From Pseudomonas fontis (lineage in GTDB: Bacteria > Pseudomonadota > Gammaproteobacteria > Pseudomonadales > Pseudomonadaceae): 64,000 nt of DNA. The notes beneath the pieces are model-generated. The model did not search any database. It was not told the DNA's origin and was given only the letters and a program-made list of their open reading frames with translations. Both the position numbers and the translations under genes were made by a program. Below, one piece after another: positions 50,628-58,622 of the stretch. How positions within the stretch are numbered: the stretch's first letter is position 1; every line of letters starts with the position of its first letter. The stretch is taken from assembly GCF_028656955.1 (NCBI RefSeq), contig NZ_JAMDGY010000086.1, positions 1 through 64,000 of the forward strand, given 5' to 3'.

Positions 50628-51824
50628 ATGTCTACCCGTGGTCTGAATCATTGGCTTGATCGCTTCATCCCCGCTGCTCTGCATATCCCGCCCAAAGAAT
50701 GGTTGCGCGCCGGCTTCGGTGCCTTGCTCGGCTTGCTGCTGGCGGGTGGCGTATGCAATGCGCTATTCGGCAGTGCGGTAACCCTGCACCTGATGGCGCC
50801 GCTGGCGGCCTCGGCGGTGTTGCTGTTTGGCGTGCACTCGGGGGCGCTGTCGCAACCCTGGCCACTGCTGGGCAGCTATGCCTGCGCCATGCTGGTGGGC
50901 CTGGGCCTGCACCACTGGATCGGCCCCGGCCTGCTGGTGGCGGCCTCGGCGCTGGTGTTGGTGATCCTGCTGATGTGCCTGCTGCGTTGCCTGCATCCGC
51001 CGGGCGCGGCGCTGGCGGTCAGCCTGGCACTGGCCGACCCGTCATTGAGCCGGCTGGGTATCGAGGTGGTCGAGCCGGTGCTGCTCAATGCGTTGTGCCT
51101 GCTGCTGGTCGCCGTGCTCTACAACCGCCTGACCGGTGTGCGCTACCCGAAAATCGTCGCACCGCGCAAAGACCTGCACCAGACCCAGGACCGCCCAGCC
51201 GCCGAGCGATTGGGCCTGCGTGCCAATGACCTGGACCAGGCGCTGGAAGAAGTTGGCGGCTTTGTCGACATCACCCGTGATGACCTCGAGCGGATCATCC
51301 GCGCCACCGAGCGACATGCACTGCAACGCAGCCTCGGCGGTATTACCGCCGCGCAAGTGATGTCCCGCGATGTGCAAAGTGCCGCCCCGGACATGACCCA
51401 GGAACAAGCCTGGAAACTGCTCGCCGGGCATCGCCTGAAAACCCTTCCGGTGCTCGATGCGCAGCGTCAGCTGGTGGGCATCGCCAGCCTGAGTGATCTG
51501 GTGGGCCCGGCCATGGCGCAGCGTCGTTTCAGTTGGCGGGCATTGTTCGGCCGCCGCCGTGATGTGCGCCTGGCGCAGGTCATGAGCCCACGGGTGATCA
51601 GCGTGCAGAGCGTTCAGCCGGCCAGCGAGTTGGTGACCTTGCTGTGTGACCAGGGCTTGCACTGCCTGCCGGTACTGGAAGACGGGCAACTGGTCGGGGT
51701 GATTACCCAGACCGACCTGATTGCCGCGTTGCATCGCCATCTGGTGCAGCGCGAAGAGCTGCCCTCAGATGAGCGGGTCCCAGCGTTGCGACCAGTCGCT
51801 GTCCCCCGTCGCGACGTGGCGTAG
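50628..51824 (+). CDS. HPP family membrane protein with tandem CBS domains
   Basis: 398 residues from the ATG at 50628. The N-terminal HPP domain has four to five helices and the name-giving LRCLHPPGAALAVSLAL. Two CBS domains follow: ITAAQVMSRDVQSAAPDM ... LVGIASLSDLV and LAQVMSPRVISVQSVQPAS ... LVGVITQTDLIAAL. HPP proteins are linked to nitrite transport in chloroplasts and cyanobacteria; bacterial CBS-fused forms probably gate an anion or sense adenylates. The last 60 bp overlap the 3' end of a convergent LysR gene. Confidence 0.9.
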   Translation: MSTRGLNHWLDRFIPAALHIPPKEWLRAGFGALLGLLLAGGVCNALFGSAVTLHLMAPLAASAVLLFGVHSGALSQPWPLLGSYACAMLVGLGLHHWIGPGLLVAASALVLVILLMCLLRCLHPPGAALAVSLALADPSLSRLGIEVVEPVLLNALCLLLVAVLYNRLTGVRYPKIVAPRKDLHQTQDRPAAERLGLRANDLDQALEEVGGFVDITRDDLERIIRATERHALQRSLGGITAAQVMSRDVQSAAPDMTQEQAWKLLAGHRLKTLPVLDAQRQLVGIASLSDLVGPAMAQRRFSWRALFGRRRDVRLAQVMSPRVISVQSVQPASELVTLLCDQGLHCLPVLEDGQLVGVITQTDLIAALHRHLVQREELPSDERVPALRPVAVPRRDVA

Positions 51825-52628
51825 CAGGCTGCGGGCCTGTTGCAGCGCGACGGAGTCACGGTCGCGGGTGTAGACCAGGTAGGTTGGGTAGGTGAATTCG
51901 GGCGCCTGCGGTACGCGTTCAAGTACGCCGCGATCCAGATAGCTCTGCACCACGCGGGTGCGGAAGTAGCCGCTGCCGCCGTGTTCGAGAATGAATTGCA
52001 GGGCCATCGGGCCGAGGTTGACGCTCAGGCTCGGGTGGGCCAGATCGGGCAGGGCGGCGTCATGCTGGCGGCGGAAGGCCTCGCCCCAGTCGATGTACAC
52101 GTAGGGCTCTGCCTGGTGGACGCTGCGCACGCGCACGAGTTTTTCTTCCAGCAATTGCTCGACCTGCAAGCCGGGTGCGTAGCTGGGCTGGTAGACCACC
52201 ACGGCGTCGAGCTGGTCCTGCTCAAGTTTTCGCAGCAGGGTGTCGCTGTCGCCGACTTCGCTGCGAATGGCGTGGCCGGGCACTTGCTGGTGCAGCGCAC
52301 TGATCCAGTCGATCACCAGCGGGTTGCACAGGCTGGTTTCGCCGCCGATGCGCAGTACCGGGTGACGTCCGTCGGGGAGCGGCAGGTCGCGGCGGGCGGC
52401 TTCCCAGGTTTGCACCAGCTGGTTGGCATAGACCACGAAGGCCTCGCCGTCGGCGGTCAGGCTGGCGCCGTTGCGGCTGCGCACGAAGAGCTGGCAACCC
52501 AGGTGTTGTTCGAGCTTTTGTACCCGGGCACTGATTGCGGTCTGGGTGACATGCAGGCGCTGGGCGGCGGCGACCAGGCTGCCACTGCGATGGATTTCCA
52601 GGAAGGTGCGGGCGAGGTCGATGTCCAT
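51765..52628 (-). CDS. LysR family regulator (HdfR-like)
   Basis: 287 residues: MDIDLARTFLEIHRSGSLV, helix-turn-helix AAQRLHVTQTAISARVQKLE, and a substrate domain. The composition (FVRSRNGASLTADGEAF, LHQQVPGHAIRSEVG) resembles the HdfR branch. Its 3' end overlaps the convergent HPP-CBS gene by 60 bp. Target unknown; upstream is only a REP element. Confidence 0.88.
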   Translation of the reverse strand: MDIDLARTFLEIHRSGSLVAAAQRLHVTQTAISARVQKLEQHLGCQLFVRSRNGASLTADGEAFVVYANQLVQTWEAARRDLPLPDGRHPVLRIGGETSLCNPLVIDWISALHQQVPGHAIRSEVGDSDTLLRKLEQDQLDAVVVYQPSYAPGLQVEQLLEEKLVRVRSVHQAEPYVYIDWGEAFRRQHDAALPDLAHPSLSVNLGPMALQFILEHGGSGYFRTRVVQSYLDRGVLERVPQAPEFTYPTYLVYTRDRDSVALQQARSLLRHVATGDSDWSQRWDPLI

Positions 52629-52690
52629 GGGGCGCTCTTGTGCGGCGAAGGGGGCATTCTAGCTTCAGGAGCGCTTGCTAGTCATTCAGG

Positions 52691-52806
52691 CCTCATCGCC
52701 GGCAAGGCCGGCTCCCACAGGTATTGCATGCTCTGCTGACACTGCTGACACTGCTGACACTGCTGACACTGCTGACACTGTGGGAGCTGGCCTTGCCAGC
52801 GATGGG
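52691..52806. repeat. REP pair interrupted by a 9-bp microsatellite
   Basis: Left unit cctcatcgccggcaaggccg and right unit tgggagctggccttgccagc enclose about five tandem copies of the 9-mer actgctgac (52733-52780). Ordinary REP spacers in this window have no such repeat. Confidence 0.92.
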
Positions 52807-52892
52807 GTCAATGCAGATGGCAACTGATACCCGTGCTTTTAATGCTTGGACAAAGCCCTTAGTCTGCCAAGCCCCCCACGCAGGAGCGCCCC

Positions 52893-53837
52893 GTGAACCC
52901 CGTCTTTGCCTCGCTGAGCGTCGCCCATCTGCATGCCCTGGACACCCTGTTGCAGCTCAAGAACCTCAGCCACGCCGCCGAGCGCCTGGGCAGCAGCCAA
53001 TCGGTGCTCAGCCGGCAACTGGCGCATATGCGCAACGCCTTCGACGACCCGCTACTGGTTCGCCAGGGCCGGGGCTATGTGCTCAGTGAACGCGCCGAAG
53101 CGTTGGTCGCGCCACTGCGCCAGGTGCTCGCCCAACTCGACACCCTGCGCCAACCCGAAACCTTCAGCCCCGCCCGCTGTGAACGGCGCTTCAGCCTGGC
53201 CGCCTCGGACTACATCGCCGAACACATGCTGCCACTGCTCATGCAGCGCCTCGCGCAGCAGGCCCCCGGCGTCAGCATCGACTATCACGCCTGGCAACCC
53301 GACCAGTTCGAGCGCCTGGCCAGCGGCGAGATCGACCTCGCCACCACCCTGTTCGACAGCGCACCGCCCGGCCTGCATGGGCGCATGCTCGGCGAAGACC
53401 GGGCCGTGTGCCTGATGCACCGCGACCACCCGTTGGCCGAACAACCGCAGGTCAGCCAGGACGATTACTGCGCCTGGGGCCATGTGCGCATCTCGGCAGG
53501 TGGCGACAAGGACAGCTTCGTCGACCAGCATTTGCGTGCCCAGGGCCTGGCCCGGCGGATCATTTTGCAGGTGCCGTTCTTCTCTGCCGCCGTGCAGGTG
53601 CTCGGCGGTAGCCAGGCGCTGGCCACAGTGCCCGAACACATCGCCCGCCAGCTCAGTCGCCTGCACCCGTTGACCTGGCGGCCGCTGGCGTTTGTCGAGC
53701 ACACGCAGCGCTACTGGGTGGTCTGGCACCAGCGCCTGCAGGCTTCGGCCGAGCATCGCTGGTTGCGCGGGCTGGTGTTCGAGTTGTGGCAGCAGTCGCA
53801 GTTCGGGGTGCAGGGCAGGTATGCGGATTCGCCATAG
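52893..53837 (+). CDS. LysR family regulator upstream of DOPA decarboxylase
   Basis: 314 residues starting at a GTG with gcaggagcgcccc upstream. HTH at LSVAHLHALDTLLQLKNLSH, AAERLGSSQSVLSRQLAHM; NodD/PcpR-like substrate domain (ERRFSLAASDYIAEHMLPLLM). It is 84 bp upstream of the decarboxylase gene on the same strand, so it may be cotranscribed with it or regulate it. Confidence 0.88.
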   Translation: MNPVFASLSVAHLHALDTLLQLKNLSHAAERLGSSQSVLSRQLAHMRNAFDDPLLVRQGRGYVLSERAEALVAPLRQVLAQLDTLRQPETFSPARCERRFSLAASDYIAEHMLPLLMQRLAQQAPGVSIDYHAWQPDQFERLASGEIDLATTLFDSAPPGLHGRMLGEDRAVCLMHRDHPLAEQPQVSQDDYCAWGHVRISAGGDKDSFVDQHLRAQGLARRIILQVPFFSAAVQVLGGSQALATVPEHIARQLSRLHPLTWRPLAFVEHTQRYWVVWHQRLQASAEHRWLRGLVFELWQQSQFGVQGRYADSP

Positions 53838-53921
53838 CAGCTATGCGCCGGGCGGCGTTCTTCAGCGCGCCAGCAGCACCTAGACTCAGCGGCACTACCT
53901 CGCATGCCAAGGAGCTGCCGC

Positions 53922-55334
53922 GTGAACCCGGAAGAATTTCGCAAACAAGGCCACCTGCTGATCGACCGCATTGCCGACTACCGCTCGAACATTGCCGAGC
54001 GGCCGGTCATGGCCCAGGTCGAGCCGGGCTACCTCAAGGCCGCGCTGCCGGCCACGGCGCCGACCCAGGGCGAACCGTTCGAGCGCATCCTCGACGATGT
54101 CGACCAACTGCTCATGCCCGGCTTGTCCCATTGGCAGCACCCGGACTTCTTCGGCTATTTCCCCTCCAATGGCACGTTGTCCTCGGTGCTCGGTGACTTT
54201 CTCAGCACCGGGTTGGGCGTGCTGGGCTTGTCGTGGCAATCGAGCCCGGCCTTGAGCGAGCTGGAAGAGACCAGCGTCGACTGGCTGCGGCAGATGATCG
54301 GCCTGTCCGGCGCCTGGAGCGGAGTGATCCAGGACACCGCGTCCACCAGTACCCTGGTGGCCTTGATCTGCGCCCGAGAGCGCGCCAGCGACTACGCCCT
54401 GGTACGCGGCGGCCTGCAGGCGCAGAGCAAGCCTTTAATGATCTACACCAGCGCCCAGGCCCACAGCTCGGTGGACAAGGCGGCGCTGCTGGCAGGTTTT
54501 GGCAAACACAACATTCGCTACATCGAGACCGACGAGGCCTTCGCCATGCGCCCCGAGGCGCTGGCCCGGGCGATCGAGCAGGACCTGGCCGCCGGCCTGC
54601 AACCGTGCGCCATCGTGGCGACCACCGGTACCACGGCGACCACCGCCGTCGACCCCTTGCAGCCGATTGGCGTGATCGCCCGTGCCCATGGCCTGTGGCT
54701 GCATGTGGACTCGGCCATGGCCGGTTCGGCGATGATCCTCCCCGAGTGCCGCTGGATGTGGGACGGCATCGAGCAGGCGGACTCCATCGTGGTCAATGCG
54801 CACAAATGGCTGGGGGTGGCGTTCGACTGCTCGTTGTATTTCGTGCGTGACCCGCAGCACCTGATCCGGGTCATGAGCACCAACCCGAGCTACTTGCAGT
54901 CGGCGGTGGACAGCGAGGTGAAGAACCTGCGCGACTGGGGTATTCCGTTGGGCCGGCGGTTCCGCGCGCTGAAACTGTGGTTCATGTTGCGCAGTGAGGG
55001 GGTGGAGGGTTTGCAGCAGCGTTTGCGTCGTGACCTGGAGAATGCCCAGTGGCTGGCGCAGCAGATCGAGGGGGCAGGGGACTGGGCGTTGCTGGCGCCG
55101 GTGCAGTTGCAGACCCTGTGCATTCGCCATCAGCCGGCCGGGCTGGAAGGTGAGGCGTTGGACCAGCACACGCGGGCCTGGGCGGACCGGCTGAATGCTT
55201 CGGGGCTGGCTTATGTCACGCCGGCGACCTTGCAGGGCCAGTGGATGGTGCGTATTTCCATCGGTGCCTTGCCGACCGAGCGTGAGCATGTGCAGCGGTT
55301 GTGGCAGCGGTTGCAGGCTGTGGTTCTGGGGTGA
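53922..55334 (+). CDS. ddc: PLP-dependent aromatic-L-amino-acid (DOPA) decarboxylase
   Basis: 470 residues from the GTG at 53922, which has ribosome site aaggagctgccgc; a more distal ATG at 53904 overlaps that site. Group II decarboxylase: GLSHWQHPDFFGYFPSNGTL, QDTASTSTLVALICARE, HVDSAMAGSAMILPE, and the PLP lysine Lys295 in NAHKWLGVAFDCS. The sequence is very close to the P. putida DOPA decarboxylase I recall, which is highly specific for L-DOPA (to dopamine). Followed by a REP pair. Confidence 0.93.
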   Translation: MNPEEFRKQGHLLIDRIADYRSNIAERPVMAQVEPGYLKAALPATAPTQGEPFERILDDVDQLLMPGLSHWQHPDFFGYFPSNGTLSSVLGDFLSTGLGVLGLSWQSSPALSELEETSVDWLRQMIGLSGAWSGVIQDTASTSTLVALICARERASDYALVRGGLQAQSKPLMIYTSAQAHSSVDKAALLAGFGKHNIRYIETDEAFAMRPEALARAIEQDLAAGLQPCAIVATTGTTATTAVDPLQPIGVIARAHGLWLHVDSAMAGSAMILPECRWMWDGIEQADSIVVNAHKWLGVAFDCSLYFVRDPQHLIRVMSTNPSYLQSAVDSEVKNLRDWGIPLGRRFRALKLWFMLRSEGVEGLQQRLRRDLENAQWLAQQIEGAGDWALLAPVQLQTLCIRHQPAGLEGEALDQHTRAWADRLNASGLAYVTPATLQGQWMVRISIGALPTEREHVQRLWQRLQAVVLG

Positions 55335-55337
55335 GCC

Positions 55338-55414
55338 CATCGCCGGCAAGGCCGGCTCCCACGGTGATCCAGTCCAACTGAGCGGTTTCTGTGGGAGCCG
55401 GCTTTGCCGGCGAT
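55338..55414. repeat. REP pair
   Basis: Inverted units catcgccggcaaggccggct and gagccggctttgccggcgat around a spacer, right after the ddc stop. Confidence 0.92.
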
Positions 55415-55507
55415 GCAAGGCAACGCCTTGCCATACCAGTTGAATCAGCCCTCAGCTTGGCGCTATCTTGCTCGGCTCAAGGACTTCACTGCCCGCAGGA
55501 GCTGCAC

Positions 55508-56329
55508 ATGGCCGATTCCTTCACCCTGAACAAAGCCAGCTGGGACGAACGCGCGCCGTTGCACGCCGCGTCCAGCGGCTACGACACCGCGGCCTTCGTG
55601 CGCGACCCCGGCTATCTGTCCGAGGTCGTGCGTTTCGATTTACCGCGTCTGGGCGATATTGCCGGGTTGCGCGGGGTTCACCTGCAATGTCATATCGGCA
55701 CGGACACCCTGTCGCTGGCGCGCCTGGGTGCCGAGATGAGCGGGCTGGATTTTTCGTCCGCCTCGCTGGCCCAGGCGCGGGACCTGGCCCGGCGTTGCGG
55801 GGCATCGATCGGCTATGTCGAAGCCGATGTCTACGACGCAACCCGCGTGTTGCCAGCGGCATCGTTCGACTTTGTCTACACCGGGATTGGCGCGCTGTGC
55901 TGGCTGCCGAGCATCGAGCGTTGGGCGCAGAACGTGGCCGGTTTGCTGAAGCCGGGCGGGCGTCTGTTCCTGCGTGAGGGGCACCCGATGCTGCTGGCGA
56001 TCAATGAGGATCACCAGGACCAATTGGTGGTGGAGTACCCGTATTTCGAACGGGCCGAGCCGACGGTGTGGGTCAACGACCAGACCTACGTGCAAACGCA
56101 GCAGGCCCTGCGCGAAACGGAAACCCACGAGTGGAACCACGGGCTGGGCGAGATCATTACCGCCTTGCTTGGGCAGGGTATGCAGATTACCGCGCTGGTC
56201 GAGCACGACAGCTTGCCGTGGGAGGCGTTGCCCGGGCAGATGACCCTGGGCGCAGGCGGTGAATGGCAACTGAGCAAGGATCGTTGGCGGATGCCGTTGA
56301 GCTATACCTTGCAGGCGCGCAAGGTGTAG
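55508..56329 (+). CDS. Class I SAM-dependent methyltransferase
   Basis: 273 residues from the ATG at 55508; the longer open frame upstream runs through a REP unit. Rossmann motif I is VHLQCHIGTDTLSLARLGA with GLDFSSASLAQARDLA, then DFVYTGIGALCWLPSIERW and GGRLFLREGHPMLLA. A Cys-His pair replaces the usual Gly in motif I (LQCHIGTD), common in this subgroup. Small-molecule methyltransferase of unknown substrate. Stands alone between two REP pairs. Confidence 0.85.
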   Translation: MADSFTLNKASWDERAPLHAASSGYDTAAFVRDPGYLSEVVRFDLPRLGDIAGLRGVHLQCHIGTDTLSLARLGAEMSGLDFSSASLAQARDLARRCGASIGYVEADVYDATRVLPAASFDFVYTGIGALCWLPSIERWAQNVAGLLKPGGRLFLREGHPMLLAINEDHQDQLVVEYPYFERAEPTVWVNDQTYVQTQQALRETETHEWNHGLGEIITALLGQGMQITALVEHDSLPWEALPGQMTLGAGGEWQLSKDRWRMPLSYTLQARKV

Positions 56330-56341
56330 TGCGCTTCGGGG

Positions 56342-56427
56342 CCTCATCGCCGGCAAGGCCGGCTCCCACAAAGATTCAGGGCAAATACCCGAGATCTGTG
56401 GGAGCCGGCCTTGCCGGCGATGAGGCC
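56342..56427. repeat. REP pair
   Basis: Inverted units cctcatcgccggcaaggccg and gccggccttgccggcgatga around a spacer, between convergent genes. Confidence 0.93.
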
Positions 56428-56439
56428 AGCAGCCTCAAC

Positions 56440-58431
56440 TCAAGGCTGCGGGCTCACCGTCGCATTGCGCCACGCCGTCTGCAACTCCTGCTCCACCCGC
56501 GCCGGCACCACCTTGCCCGGCTGCTGTTGCAGGCTCAGCTTCAAGCCATTCAACGAGCGCCCGCTCAAGCGGTTTTCGCTCAGGTCCTGGCTGAAGACCT
56601 TTTCGGCTTCCATCGCCTTGCCTTGCGCCAGGTACGCATAACCCAGCGACTCGCGCAGCGTGTAGTACCAGTCCGGCGGTTCGTTGTAGTTCAGGCTGTC
56701 CTGCACCTCGACACCCTTGTGCCAGGCCGCCAGCACCTGCGTCGGGTTGTCCCCGTCGAGGGCCTTGAGGTCGGCGGCCAGCAGCTTGCTCTTGTCACCG
56801 GCCAGCACATCGGCGCTGCTGCGCTGCACATCGGCCAGCGGCAGTTTCTCCCCCGTTGCTTGCTGGGCCTTGTTGAACAGGATCAGGTTGGCGATGCGCA
56901 GCAATTGCTCAGCCGGGTTGTTGCCGTAGGCCAGTTCACCTTCGCCCAGCACACTGTCGACCTTCAGCCAGAACCCCTTCAAGGCGTCGAGGGCCGCCGC
57001 GTTGCTGAGCCCGCCGGCTGCCAGTTGCTGATAGGCCTCGGCGTAGGCCGCCATGATCCGCGTGTAGGGTTTGCTCAGCGGCTTCCAGTCGCTGTTGGCC
57101 TTGGCGCACACCTCGTTGATCTGCGCCAGGCCCGCGTCGATCTTCGGCGTGATCCTGGCCAGCGCATCCCAATCCTGGAAGCGCACCGCGTAGTAATAGG
57201 GCACGGCATAGAAGTAGTCGGACTTGGTCTTGATTTCCTGCGGGTACTGCTGGCAGAGGAACGCCATTGCCGAGTAGCGCGTGGTGTTTTCCACCAGTTC
57301 CTCGGCCATGTTCATGGCCTCGTTGCGCCGCCCTTCAATGGACAGGGTCCAGGTCAGAAAATGCATGTTGTGGCCCAGGTAGTGCAGCGCGTACGGGCTT
57401 TGCGGCTGGGCTTGATGGGCGTAGGCGCGGTCCACCGATACCGCCGAATAGTTCGTCGCGCTGGCCAGGGCATTGTTGCCGGTGCGCTGGTAAATGTGCG
57501 AGGCCATGTGGATCAGGTGCCCGACTGCCGGGTTCAGCGTGCGGAAGCGGTCGGCCATGGGCAGGCCGCTGTCGGGGAACGGCGACTCCTCGATGGCATG
57601 GATGTAGAAGTGGTTGGCGCCACTGTGCAGTTGGTCCTGGCCGAGCACGCGGTTGAGCACCTGCAAGGCTTCATAGGCGGCCGTCGTCGGCTTGACCTCG
57701 TCGGAGATCGCCTCGCTGCCTTCCCACCATTTCCACGGGCTGATGTTGAGCAACGCATCGGCGTAGAGCGTGGAGGCGTCGAGGTCGTCGAAATAGCTGT
57801 CGGCCAAGGTCTTCATGGCCTTGGCGTAGCGTTCGTTGCCCTCCTTGGACAGGCTGACCTTGCCGGCGCTTTCCTGGTATTGGGTGAGGAATGCCTTGGC
57901 GTAGTCCACTTCCCGTTGCAGTTGGCGCTCGCCGAAGCGTTCGCGGGCGGTGGGGTCGGCCAGGCGTTTGTTGGCGTTCTCCAGGGCCATGCCGGCGGCC
58001 TTGTAGGCGAGGATGTTGCAGCCTCGGGTGGCATCACTGTTGATGTTGGAGTTGGCCGACAGGGCGATCCCCCAATAGGGCATGGCCGATCCGTTGTCGA
58101 GCTGGCTGGCCTGGTGGAAGGCGCGAATCGCTTCGGAGAAATTGAAGCCATATTGCAGGGCCATGCCCTGGCTATAGAACGCCTGGACCTGCTCGGGCTG
58201 GTTCATGGCCACCAGCGCGTAACGGGTGCCACCCAGGCCCGAGAGCAGCTCGGCTTTTTCAATGTCCTGGTCGCTGACGCAGGCTTTCATCACCTCGGGC
58301 AGCGTGGCAGAGGCCGGGGCGGGGGTGAAGCTGTTGTCCGGCTCGGTGGCGTTGTGGTTCATGTTGTGGGCGTGGGCTGACAGCGGGAAGCAGGCCATCA
58401 GGGCCAGGAACAGGGTGGTGCGGGATTTCAT
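56440..58431 (-). CDS. Secreted TPR-repeat protein
   Basis: 663 residues with a signal peptide (FPLSAHAHN). Several TPR-like helical pairs are visible: QVQAFYSQGMALQYGFNFSE, AIRAFHQASQLDNGSAMPYW, and near the C-terminus YTLRESLGYAYLAQGKAMEA. The middle contains HMASHIYQRTGNNALASATN, where histidines are conserved in this family and may bind metal. Pseudomonads have one or two such proteins, annotated only as TPR proteins; role in the periplasm unknown. Confidence 0.82.
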   Translation of the reverse strand: MKSRTTLFLALMACFPLSAHAHNMNHNATEPDNSFTPAPASATLPEVMKACVSDQDIEKAELLSGLGGTRYALVAMNQPEQVQAFYSQGMALQYGFNFSEAIRAFHQASQLDNGSAMPYWGIALSANSNINSDATRGCNILAYKAAGMALENANKRLADPTARERFGERQLQREVDYAKAFLTQYQESAGKVSLSKEGNERYAKAMKTLADSYFDDLDASTLYADALLNISPWKWWEGSEAISDEVKPTTAAYEALQVLNRVLGQDQLHSGANHFYIHAIEESPFPDSGLPMADRFRTLNPAVGHLIHMASHIYQRTGNNALASATNYSAVSVDRAYAHQAQPQSPYALHYLGHNMHFLTWTLSIEGRRNEAMNMAEELVENTTRYSAMAFLCQQYPQEIKTKSDYFYAVPYYYAVRFQDWDALARITPKIDAGLAQINEVCAKANSDWKPLSKPYTRIMAAYAEAYQQLAAGGLSNAAALDALKGFWLKVDSVLGEGELAYGNNPAEQLLRIANLILFNKAQQATGEKLPLADVQRSSADVLAGDKSKLLAADLKALDGDNPTQVLAAWHKGVEVQDSLNYNEPPDWYYTLRESLGYAYLAQGKAMEAEKVFSQDLSENRLSGRSLNGLKLSLQQQPGKVVPARVEQELQTAWRNATVSPQP

Positions 58432-58479
58432 CTAAGACTCCTTGTCACGCTAACGGCAGAGGCTGACTGGACGCCGATC

Positions 58480-58566
58480 CTGTGGGAGCCGGCCTTGCCG
58501 GCGATGAGACAGGCATTGCTGGCGGCTGGTGCCCAGCCGATCGCTGGCAAGGCCAGCTCCCACAGA
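58480..58566. repeat. REP pair in the opposite (tail-to-tail) arrangement
   Basis: Here the order is ctgtgggagccggccttgcc first and ggcaaggccagctcccacag second, the reverse of the other pairs in this window. Confidence 0.88.
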
Positions 58567-58622
58567 GATCACTTCAGGAAAGCGGCTCCTGCAGTGTTTG
58601 CGCGTCATGTTTTTCCGTGTTG

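Noticed and set aside
52724..53089. Frame encoding LLTLLTLLTL repeats
   Set aside because: This is translation of the 9-bp microsatellite inside a REP pair, not a gene.
56263..58380. 705-codon plus-strand frame opposite the TPR protein
   Set aside because: Begins inside another gene, runs through a REP pair and is antisense to a protein with signal peptide and TPRs.
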